34,284 bases of DNA from CAZVCJ01 sp964625745 (lineage in GTDB: Bacteria; Chloroflexota; Anaerolineae; VGOG01), in assembly GCA_964625745.1 (NCBI GenBank), contig CAZVCJ010000025.1:1-34284 (forward strand). Direction: 5' to 3'. Each line of letters opens with the position of its first letter. Position 1 is the stretch's first letter. Of the stretch, positions 23,063-29,634 are shown piece after piece. The translations under genes and the position numbers were made by a program. The notes below the pieces were generated by a model. The model had not been told where the DNA came from, did not search any database, and saw only the letters and a list, made by a program, of their open reading frames with translations.

Positions 23063-24484
23063 TCAGAACCAGGGGGAGAGAGCGGCGGACCCCACCACCA
23101 CCCGAAACCCGACGTCGCGGCCGAAGGAGGAGGGGAGAGCGTCGTAGCGATAGGAGCAGCGGGCGACCTCCTTACTGACGTAGGCCCACGAGCCGCCACG
23201 CAACACCCGGGGGCCGTTGGCCTCCGAATCTTCACGGCCATCATCAGGGTTGTAGGGATAAGGCTGATAGAGACTGGAACACCACTCCCACACGTTGCCC
23301 ACCATGTCCAGCAAGCCATAGGGGCTGGCTCCTTGGGGATGGGCCCCCACTGGCGTCGTATCGCCCATGCCGACTTCACGAGTGTTACACCGCATCACAT
23401 CCCAACGGTTGCCCCAGGGATAGATACGCCCATCCGTGCCCCGCGCGCCCTTCTCCCATTCAGCTTCGCTGGGCAGGCGGTAGGGCTTGCCCATAACCTC
23501 GGACAGCCACTTGCAGTAGGCTATGGCGTCATGCCAGGAGACGTTAACCACGGGATGATCCTGCCTGTCTCTCGGCGGGTTGTCACCTTCCCAATGATGC
23601 GGCTGGTTGCGGCCGGTAGTCTGTACAAAGACAGCGTACTGAGCGTTGGTCACTGGCGTCTTGGCCAGGTAGTAGTTGGGTAGATACAAGATGTGTTGGG
23701 TCCAATAATCGGGACTGGCGATTTTGTCCTTCTCGAGATCGATGCCCATGAGGAACTTGCCCGCGGGGATGAGGATCATCTCAGGCACCAGTGAGGTGGC
23801 TGGCATAGGCGCGGGTTTGCCGACCCTGTGTTTCCTGAGCAAGTCCCCAAAGGCAATCAGCTCCAGCACCTGTTCAGCCGACAGGCGGTAGCGCCGATAT
23901 CCCTTGACCAACTCGTCCGACAGGGCCCCCTTAATTTGGAGACATAGATCTTCTGCATCGTGGAACTTAGCCCACTTGAGATCAAGCTGCCTCATGTAAG
24001 CTTCCACCGCTTGGCTGTACTCTGCTCGGTCGTTTCGCACGAAAATTAGACATGGTTTCTTGTGCTCTTGCGCAACGCGGTATTCAGCCACCACAGGCTC
24101 TGATATGGCTTCGCCTAGCAACTGAACAAAGATGTCACAACTGGCTACCTTGTTCAGGTAGCTTTCATCAAGCGCATCGCTGGATGCAGGAGACTGCTCA
24201 AAGATCCAGTGGCGCATAACCGGTATTTCGGCGATTGCCTTCGCTATTTCGCGACGTTCAACGGCGAACTCTCCTATCTGGGAGCTTATAAAGACTAGAA
24301 GAGGAGTTTCACTTTGGGTCACCTGTTTGGTTGGTGAGTCCAAATCTTGTGATTGTATTGCTCGTCTAAACTCACCAATCGCTTGGCCCAACGAGCGCGC
24401 GGCCTCTGGCAGCCATTTGGCGCCAAAGAGCAACAAAGCCAAGAGAAAAATCAGTGAGAGTTCTGGCGTTCCCAGACTCGGCAT
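23063..24484 (-). CDS. TatA-like / DUF4062 / FGE-like fusion protein
   Basis: A 473-aa protein with three parts. Residues 1-45 are a TatA/MttA-type membrane segment: L-G-T-P-E-L, hydrophobic helix, L-L-L-F-G-A-K, L-P-E-A-A-R-S-L-G and an amphipathic helix. Residues about 62-165 match DUF4062 (L-V-F-I-S-S-Q-I-G-E-F-A-V-E-R, then C-D-I-F-V-Q-L-L-G), a domain common in predicted conflict systems. Residues about 230-465 are an FGE/SUMF1-like domain ending G-R-D-V-G-F-R-V-V. The FGE catalytic Cys pair is missing (Tyr and Val in the G-G-S-W-A-Y-V-S-K-E-V segment). The DNA for the DUF4062 part is visibly more AT-rich than the FGE part. GGAGAGAG precedes the ATG. It follows the DprA-like gene by 24 nt and may be its co-transcribed effector. 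Confidence 0.87.
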   Translation of the reverse strand: MPSLGTPELSLIFLLALLLFGAKWLPEAARSLGQAIGEFRRAIQSQDLDSPTKQVTQSETPLLVFISSQIGEFAVERREIAKAIAEIPVMRHWIFEQSPASSDALDESYLNKVASCDIFVQLLGEAISEPVVAEYRVAQEHKKPCLIFVRNDRAEYSQAVEAYMRQLDLKWAKFHDAEDLCLQIKGALSDELVKGYRRYRLSAEQVLELIAFGDLLRKHRVGKPAPMPATSLVPEMILIPAGKFLMGIDLEKDKIASPDYWTQHILYLPNYYLAKTPVTNAQYAVFVQTTGRNQPHHWEGDNPPRDRQDHPVVNVSWHDAIAYCKWLSEVMGKPYRLPSEAEWEKGARGTDGRIYPWGNRWDVMRCNTREVGMGDTTPVGAHPQGASPYGLLDMVGNVWEWCSSLYQPYPYNPDDGREDSEANGPRVLRGGSWAYVSKEVARCSYRYDALPSSFGRDVGFRVVVGSAALSPWF

Positions 24485-24508
24485 ATTATCTCTCTCCCAT
24501 CACAATCC

Positions 24509-25153
24509 TTAGCCCCTTCTCACCCTCCAGGCCAGCGCCCGCCCCAACGGCTCCGCCCCCAACGCCAGCAAATGCTCATTCGCCGGGTGATCCAACGTGT
24601 ACACTGGCTTCCCCCACCCCACCACTTCTCGCGCCAACTGCTCTGTCTTGCTGCCGGGCTGGGCGTGGGCGATGAGCACGGTATCGGCCAGGGCTGCCAC
24701 GAAGCGGTTGCGGGTCAGCGCCGTGTCCGCCGTCATGCGCCGCACCTTTTCTCCAAAGGGCGACATGAGCAGCAGCCGCCCCGCCGCCATGGGTTCTCTG
24801 TACTCCCGTTTCAAGCGCATCCTGTCCAGGCTGCGGGCCGGGCAGACGATGACCGGCGCTGGCCCGCGCAGCAGCACTGCCAGGCACTCCTGCTCCACTG
24901 GGGAGTGGAAGCCGCTGATGATCATGACCCCGCCTGTGCGCCACTGCTGCGCCAGGTCGTGCACCTGCAAGAGGATGCTGGCTGGTGCTTTGGTGGAGCA
25001 GAACAGGGCCAGCAGCGGCCCCTGCCGCTCCATCCAAAGGGTCGGGTTGCCCCACAGCGTCACCTGGCCCAGGGTGGGGTCTGCCAGGCGTTGGAGGGCA
25101 TAGGCCGGATAGGTGGCTTCACTCTCGCGCAGGATCGCTCTTGGTGCGCGCAC
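24509..25153 (-). CDS. DprA/SMF-like Rossmann-fold protein
   Basis: A 214-aa protein formed almost wholly of the SMF (DprA) Rossmann domain. Diagnostic parts are V-M-I-I-S-G-F-H-S-P-V-E-Q-E-C-L, P-A-P-V-I-V-C-P-A-R-S-L, G-R-L-L-L-M-S-P-F, L-T-R-N-R-F-V-A-A-L-A-D-T-V-L-I-A-H-A-Q-P-G-S-K, and K-P-V-Y-T-L. DprA loads RecA onto incoming single-stranded DNA in transformation, but this copy lacks the N-terminal SAM-like and C-terminal winged-helix parts. Such stand-alone SLOG-superfamily proteins also act as nucleotide sensors in conflict systems. The GTG start is three bases after the methylase stop, and GGAGG lies in the methylase's last codons, so translation is coupled. A shared system with the methylase is likely. 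Confidence 0.85.
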   Translation of the reverse strand: MRAPRAILRESEATYPAYALQRLADPTLGQVTLWGNPTLWMERQGPLLALFCSTKAPASILLQVHDLAQQWRTGGVMIISGFHSPVEQECLAVLLRGPAPVIVCPARSLDRMRLKREYREPMAAGRLLLMSPFGEKVRRMTADTALTRNRFVAALADTVLIAHAQPGSKTEQLAREVVGWGKPVYTLDHPANEHLLALGAEPLGRALAWRVRRG

Positions 25154-25156
25154 TGG

Positions 25157-28100
25157 CTACTCCTCCTCGCCCTCTTCCTCCAGTAGTTGGTCGCCCATCC
25201 GATACTTGATGTCGTAGTTGATGATGAAGTCCAGTTCCTCGTCTGTGAAGCCGTAGTGCTGCGCTAGTACGTGGTCAATCTCGTCAACGATCGGTTTGCT
25301 CAGTTTAGAAATAATTGCCTGAATGGTAAGTGTGTCATGTCTGAATTGCATTGTTCTATCTTCAGAGTTGGCACGCAAATCAGCCATCAATTCATCTGCT
25401 AACCCCGCCAGCAGGACCCCATACTTACCCTCTGCAAGCTTGTCCAAATCCACCGGGAAGCTATTCACTTCACGCTTGTTTACATGGCGGCAATCTGAAA
25501 AGACAGTAATGAACCAATAGAACAGGTTTGAGTTGAGGCAGCAAAGCGCAGCCTTAGCATGGAGATCGCTACCGAAGTTGAGTTCCTTGAATTCAGAAGG
25601 GGGGCGACGCTTGCCTTGTCCATCAAGCACACGCGGAACGAAATTCAGAACCTGAAGAAAATAACCAACCTTTCGCGAGTAAAAAACTCGATGTTCACTT
25701 CCGCGAGTGAAGAATAGTCCAAGTCGCCGTCTTTGCCGGGAAAGTTTCAGTATCAAGCCTTGCTCTAGCTGAGAAGATAGCTTGGGCAGACTGTTATCGA
25801 CCAACGATCCTTCAGCGCTTGTATACTCCAATCCTTGGAACACCATGGATCGCTCTGTTTTGAACCATTTGTTGTAACGAGTGGAAAATCTGATCGGATT
25901 CTCAGTCTGTTCACCAATTAAGTGGATGGTTAGACGAGAGTGCTCAAGACCGTCGAAGAGGCGTGAGGGACGGTCATCAAAGGAACTATAGCAGAGCTCA
26001 CGACTAGTGATCAAGCCCTGGAGACTCCTGTAGCGGTCAGTTGACACAGAAGAAACTGGAACGATAAGACCCAATCGTCCATTCTCAGAATAGAGCCGCA
26101 GGCATCTCTCTATCACTAATGCGTACAGATTGCCGGCTCTCTCACAGGTGTAGCCAAATGTGTTGTAGTCTCCAACTGCCCTGAGTTCGACGTATGGCGG
26201 ATTCCCGATAATCACGTCAAACCCACCCTGCTTCAGAATACCATAAAACTCTGTAAACCAATGAAAAGGCTGGTGGGAAGCCAGCCACTTCTGGTACGCT
26301 GCGGGCCTGTTCACATCCACCCCATACTCCTGTGCCAGGTAGCGGTTCAACTCGTCTTCCAGTGCTTTCAGCCGCTTGCGGAGTTCCTCTTTCGTCTCGA
26401 TAGAGTCCTGGGTATATTCGCGCATGTCGTGCGCAGTCTGCATGGCCTGGAACTTCCCAAACAGGCGGTCTACATCGGCCGCCTTTTCATCAATCCGTTG
26501 CAGTGTGGCCACATCTTCACCAAACATCATCTTGGCCTGCCCGCCCTGTGCCACCTTCATGGCTTGCTCTACTTCCGCTCTGGTGGTAAAGCCCACCAGT
26601 GTATTCCCGGTGCGGATGTTGAAGTCTATGTCGGGCAGCGGCTCGATGTTCTCCACCCGATCCACCTGGGCCACCAGCTTCAGGAAGAGGCGCAGCTTGG
26701 CGATCTCTACCGCCTCCGCCATGATGTCCACCCCGTACAGGTTGTTGACCACGATGGACTTGAAGACAAAGTAGCTTCGGTTGGGCCTGTCCTGAGCCTT
26801 GCCCTGAGCAGGGCCGAAGGGGGAGCCGAAGGAATGCCGCTCCATCTGCTCCAGCACTTCACGAAAGTCCCGGTACTTGTGGGGGTGATGGTCGCCGTGG
26901 GCCAGCTCGGCCACGAACGCTTCCATCCGATGCAGGCAGGCCTCGTACAGCGGCTCCAGGATGTTGAGCGCGGCGAACAGGAAAGCGCCCGACCCACAGG
27001 TGGGGTCGAGCACCTTCACCTGATTGATCGCTCGCCAGAAGGCGCGCAGCAACTCCGGCCCTTCGCAGTTCTCTATCACGTCCTGGGCAAACTGCTGGAT
27101 GTCCAGGTTGTAGGTGATGAGGTCGTTGATGGAACGCACCTCCCCATCCACGAGCTTGAGCCACACCTCTTCGTAGCGTTGACGCCGCGCGATGGTCTCC
27201 CGCCAGATCTCGGTGGGCAGGGCGTATTCACCCGGCGTGGGGGTGTTCCACGCCCCGCGCTGGCTCACGTCGTCGATCCCCGCCGCGATCTCTGGCGGCA
27301 AAGTCAGGTTGGTTCCCTTGCGCACTGCTTCGTAGAAGTAGCGGTCGGGGTCGGCGGCCAGCAGCGTCCAGACCGATGGCTCTCCCTCAAACGCGACGCG
27401 ACACTTTTCCCGCGCCTGGTCGAAGAGGAAGGGGATGACGGTGCTCTTGCTGATGTATCCGGTAATGTCCTCTTTGGTGTAGTAGGCGCCCATCTGCTTC
27501 TGGTTGATGTACTTCTCAAAGATGTAGCCCAACACGTCGGGGTTGATCTCGCGGTCGTCCCGCAACGGCCGCTCGTCCAGATGCCATTGGTAATCGTCAA
27601 AGAAGTCGAAGAGCCGCTCGAAGGCCGCGTCGGGAATCTGGATCGTCCGACCGTGCAACTGCTCCACCTCGTGCCGCTGGAAAATGCCGCCGTTCAGAAA
27701 GGGAATATCTCCCAGCAAGGCCCGAACCTGGGGCGACCGCTCATCTGGCGTCCTGGCGAATCCCTCGAAGAACAGCGGGCACAGAAAGTCACGGTAGAAG
27801 CGATCTGGAGAAACCAGGTTTTTCTCATCTGCGGCGGGAGATTGTTGTTCTTGATATTCGCTACCGCGTGCAAGAGCTCTTTCTTCAGCCAAAAACCTGG
27901 TTTCTTGGCTCTGGGCCAGCTTGTGGCGCAAGTAATCCGGGTCGCCATCAAGGAAGCCTTTCTTCTGGATGAAGTAGATGAACATGAGGCGGTTCAACAT
28001 CACCGACACGTACCACCGCTCCAACGGCTCGACTGAGCTCGCCGAAGTCTCCTCGTCTGGTATCCCTGCGAGAAACTTCTGGAAGGCGTCGCGCTCACTC

Positions 28101-28606
28101 TTGAAGCGGTCATAGAACCTTCTCGTGGCCTGTTCCACGTTGAAAGCGGCGCGGAGGCGGCCGGTCACGTCCACCAGGATCAGGGTCTCTTCTTCCTCGA
28201 AGCTGAAGGCGATGGTTTGTAGCTTCTGGATGAGGGAGTCGCCCGGCTGCTGGATGGTGTAGTGGTGTTCCCGGCTGGCCAGCGGCCTGCCTACTTCCCG
28301 CCGCACCCATTGCCAGATTTGCTCGGTGCGCTCCCCATTCACGTAGACGATGAAATGCTCGCGGAAGGACCGGGCCACCTGCCGCTCGATCTTGCGCCGC
28401 GTGGCATACGGAGGGATAGTCCCCACGGCACAGGTAAAGGCCACCACACCCCGCTTCTCGGCCACGGCTTGCAGCGTGAACCGTTGTTCGACAACCTCCA
28501 CGTCCAGGCTGGTGGTGTAGTGACCCCAGCCCAGCTCTTCGATGAACAGCGACTCAAAGTCGAATCCCTTGAGGTAGCGTCGAGTTCGCGCTGTATCGAG
28601 TATCAT
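25157..28606 (-). CDS. Eco57I-type adenine-specific DNA methylase, large
   Basis: A 1149-aa class I SAM-dependent DNA methyltransferase. Motif I D-P-T-C-G-S-G-A-F-L is near residue 534 and the catalytic N-P-P-Y near 800. The N-terminal 500 residues begin F-E-S-L-F-I-E-E-L-G-W and resemble the amino part of type IIG/Eco57I-like enzymes; I see no certain nuclease motif. The last 350 residues are a target-recognition region, and their DNA (about 25310-26190) is more AT-rich than the rest, as if exchanged. Two foreign inserts are carried in frame: a 99-bp inverted-repeat element at residues about 233-266 and a repeat-coded peptide (F-G-P-A-Q-G-K-A-Q-D-R-P) near 600. GGGAGGAGG supports the ATG at 28606 over the longer frame to 28627. 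Probably the modification component of the neighbouring helicase system. Confidence 0.93.
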   Translation of the reverse strand: MILDTARTRRYLKGFDFESLFIEELGWGHYTTSLDVEVVEQRFTLQAVAEKRGVVAFTCAVGTIPPYATRRKIERQVARSFREHFIVYVNGERTEQIWQWVRREVGRPLASREHHYTIQQPGDSLIQKLQTIAFSFEEEETLILVDVTGRLRAAFNVEQATRRFYDRFKSERDAFQKFLAGIPDEETSASSVEPLERWYVSVMLNRLMFIYFIQKKGFLDGDPDYLRHKLAQSQETRFLAEERALARGSEYQEQQSPAADEKNLVSPDRFYRDFLCPLFFEGFARTPDERSPQVRALLGDIPFLNGGIFQRHEVEQLHGRTIQIPDAAFERLFDFFDDYQWHLDERPLRDDREINPDVLGYIFEKYINQKQMGAYYTKEDITGYISKSTVIPFLFDQAREKCRVAFEGEPSVWTLLAADPDRYFYEAVRKGTNLTLPPEIAAGIDDVSQRGAWNTPTPGEYALPTEIWRETIARRQRYEEVWLKLVDGEVRSINDLITYNLDIQQFAQDVIENCEGPELLRAFWRAINQVKVLDPTCGSGAFLFAALNILEPLYEACLHRMEAFVAELAHGDHHPHKYRDFREVLEQMERHSFGSPFGPAQGKAQDRPNRSYFVFKSIVVNNLYGVDIMAEAVEIAKLRLFLKLVAQVDRVENIEPLPDIDFNIRTGNTLVGFTTRAEVEQAMKVAQGGQAKMMFGEDVATLQRIDEKAADVDRLFGKFQAMQTAHDMREYTQDSIETKEELRKRLKALEDELNRYLAQEYGVDVNRPAAYQKWLASHQPFHWFTEFYGILKQGGFDVIIGNPPYVELRAVGDYNTFGYTCERAGNLYALVIERCLRLYSENGRLGLIVPVSSVSTDRYRSLQGLITSRELCYSSFDDRPSRLFDGLEHSRLTIHLIGEQTENPIRFSTRYNKWFKTERSMVFQGLEYTSAEGSLVDNSLPKLSSQLEQGLILKLSRQRRRLGLFFTRGSEHRVFYSRKVGYFLQVLNFVPRVLDGQGKRRPPSEFKELNFGSDLHAKAALCCLNSNLFYWFITVFSDCRHVNKREVNSFPVDLDKLAEGKYGVLLAGLADELMADLRANSEDRTMQFRHDTLTIQAIISKLSKPIVDEIDHVLAQHYGFTDEELDFIINYDIKYRMGDQLLEEEGEEE
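25310..26190. other. AT-richer target-recognition segment of the methylase
   Basis: By eye this stretch, coding for the C-terminal specificity region, is clearly less GC-rich than the methylase core (26200-28600). The border lies just downstream of the N-P-P-Y motif. This is consistent with domain exchange of the recognition region; a sliding-window composition plot would settle it. Confidence 0.55.
26784..26832. repeat. In-frame palindromic repeat in the methylase gene
   Basis: CCTGTCCTGAGC and CTTGCCCTGAGCAGGGCCGAAGG are two half-copies of the dispersed CTTCGAC...CTCAGG family. They encode P-F-G-P-A-Q-G-K-A-Q-D-R-P between conserved blocks of the methylase core, without breaking the frame. 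Confidence 0.82.
27808..27906. mobile_element. 99-bp MITE-like insertion in frame within the methylase
   Basis: GAGAAACCAGGTTTTT (27808-27823) and AAAAACCTGGTTTCTT (27891-27906) are inverted repeats matching at 15 of 16 positions. The interior is 67 bases without coding sense of its own. The whole is a multiple of three (99 bp) and is read through as about 33 extra residues, including A-L-A-R-G-S-E-Y-Q-E-Q-Q-S. The AAACC-GGTTT terminal type is a common small transposable repeat in cyanobacteria and Chloroflexota. Confidence 0.8.
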
Positions 28607-28679
28607 GCGTCCTCCTCCCAATGGCACTTGCTTTTCCAGCCCGCGCAGAAATGAATCATGCGCGTCAAGCTAAGACGGC

Positions 28680-28829
28680 CGCCTGCGGGAAAATGGTTGC
28701 TGGCCAGCTCCGCCGTGGCATAAAGTGCCACGGCTACGAAGCTGCCATCCCGTAAACGGGATTCTTGAGCCCGATTTCATCGGGCGGGAGCTTTGTAGCA
28801 CGGCCACTTCATGGCCGTGCGGCTGCCCG
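28680..28829. repeat. Array of four perfect hairpins
   Basis: Four consecutive stem-loops: GCCGTGGCA/TGCCACGGC (28712-28734), ATCCCGT/ACGGGAT (28747-28762), GCCCGAT/ATCGGGC (28769-28785) and GCACGGCCA/TGGCCGTGC (28798-28820). Stems are 7-9 bp and perfect, with loops of 2-5 bases. The array ends exactly where the duplicated methylase fragment begins (28830). It looks like a composite dispersed repeat or a structured RNA. Confidence 0.8.
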
Positions 28830-29050
28830 TCGATCTTGCGCCGCGTGGCATACGGAGGGATAGTCCCCACGGCACAGGTAAAGGCCACCACACCCCGCTT
28901 CTCGGCCACGGCTTGCAGCGTGAACCGTTGTTCGACAACCTCCACGTCCAGGCTGGTGGTGTAGTGACCCCAGCCCAGCTCTTCGATGAACAGCGACTCA
29001 AAGTCGAATCCCTTGAGGTAGCGTCGGACCCGTGCTGTGTCTAATGTCAT
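28830..29050 (-). pseudogene. Truncated duplicate of the methylase 5' end
   Basis: The first 73 codons or so (M-T-L-D-T-A-R-V-R-R-Y-L-K-G-F) repeat the start of the full methylase at an offset of 444 bases. From about 28830 to 29024 the two copies are identical by eye over some 195 bp; only the first 26 bases of the gene differ (GACCCGTGCTG... against GTTCGCGCTG...). The frame then runs into the hairpin array and ends at 28670 as unrelated residues. It is a dead fragment placed between the GIY-YIG gene and the full methylase. Confidence 0.9.
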
Positions 29051-29075
29051 ATGTCGTTATCCTCTCACCAACAAG

Positions 29076-29096
29076 CATCCTGAGCTTGTCGAAGGA
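29076..29096. repeat. Dispersed palindromic repeat, CTGAGCTTGTCGAAGG form
   Basis: CATCCTGAGCTTGTCGAAGG lies between the truncated methylase copy and the GIY-YIG gene. It is 19 bases from a second copy in the opposite orientation. Confidence 0.8.
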
Positions 29097-29114
29097 CGCG
29101 GCCCCCAACGCCCC

Positions 29115-29141
29115 GTCACCCTTCGACAGGCTCAGGGTGAC
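29115..29141. repeat. Dispersed palindromic repeat that ends the GIY-YIG gene
   Basis: GTCACCCT and AGGGTGAC are perfect arms around TCGACAGGCTC. On the minus strand it encodes S-H-P-E-P-V-E-G and the stop of the GIY-YIG gene. Confidence 0.85.
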
Positions 29142-29439
29142 TAACGCCTGGATCGGATGAAGATCGGGATTTCGACAGTTCAACCAGAGCCTCAAAATCA
29201 CCACGTATCGGCGCCTCTTTCTTGGCTCGTGACCAGCCCTTGACCTGCCGCTCCCGTAGGAACGCCTCGTGCTCTGACGGGAACTCTTGTATATAGACCG
29301 GCTCGACTGGCAAGCGCCGGCGAGTGTAGGCACTACCTTCTCCCACCTGATGCTGGGCCAGGCGGAGAGATAAGTTATTAGTCGAGCCGGTGTAGTAGGA
29401 GCCGTCGGCGCACTTCAGTATGTAAAGCCAGGCTTTCAC
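29116..29439 (-). CDS. GIY-YIG family nuclease
   Basis: A 107-aa small endonuclease-like protein. The GIY-YIG signature is present as W-L-Y-I-L-K-C-A-D-G-S-Y-Y-T-G-S-T-N-N-L (residues 4-23), followed by R-L-A-Q-H-Q, the conserved Arg/His region and the F-L-R-E-R-Q-V-K-G-W-S-R-A-K-K segment typical of UvrC-like small members. Metal-dependent DNA cleavage is the family activity; the small single-domain type is widespread and its role is unsettled. GGGGGAG precedes the GTG start. The C-terminal S-H-P-E-P-V-E-G and the stop come from a palindromic repeat, so the original end has been lost or replaced. It sits between the helicase and methylase genes, but may be an unrelated passenger. Confidence 0.88.
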   Translation of the reverse strand: MKAWLYILKCADGSYYTGSTNNLSLRLAQHQVGEGSAYTRRRLPVEPVYIQEFPSEHEAFLRERQVKGWSRAKKEAPIRGDFEALVELSKSRSSSDPGVSHPEPVEG

Positions 29440-29508
29440 GATTGCTCCCCCTTGTGCTCCGTTGTTATGTTGATCGCAGCTCGTAAACCGACTTATGCTT
29501 GCCAGATA

Positions 29509-29535
29509 GTCATCCTTCGACAGGCTCAGGATGAC
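29509..29535. repeat. Dispersed palindromic repeat, intergenic copy 1
   Basis: GTCATCCT and AGGATGAC are perfect arms around TCGACAGGCTC, between the helicase and GIY-YIG genes. Confidence 0.85.
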
Positions 29536-29579
29536 GGCTTGGCACGGCTCGTACCGTTAGCTTCGAAGACCCGCACGAA

Positions 29580-29606
29580 GTCATCCTTCGACAGGCTCAG
29601 GATGAT
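29580..29606. repeat. Dispersed palindromic repeat, intergenic copy 2
   Basis: TCATCCT and AGGATGA arms around the same TCGACAGGCTC core as copy 1, 71 bases apart and in the same orientation. A half-copy (CACCCTTCGACAAC) follows at 29635 and forms the end of the helicase gene. Confidence 0.85.
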
Positions 29607-29634
29607 TTCGCGCTAGACGCGCAAGAGCAGAGAG

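Noticed and set aside
22119..23147. A 342-codon plus-strand frame with an R-S-A-P-L-R repeat
   Set aside because: It is the antisense reading of the pentapeptide repeats and the methylase stump; the periodicity comes from the pentapeptide DNA.
23063..24484. Active formylglycine-generating enzyme
   Set aside because: The catalytic cysteine pair is absent and no sulfatase is near.
24509..25153. Canonical competence DprA
   Set aside because: It lacks the N- and C-terminal domains, is coupled to a methylase and has no competence genes nearby.
26261..28036. A 591-codon open frame on the plus strand
   Set aside because: It lies wholly antisense to the well-supported methylase gene, has no recognisable domain and is rich in His/Gln/Leu/Val as expected for the reverse of GC-rich coding DNA.
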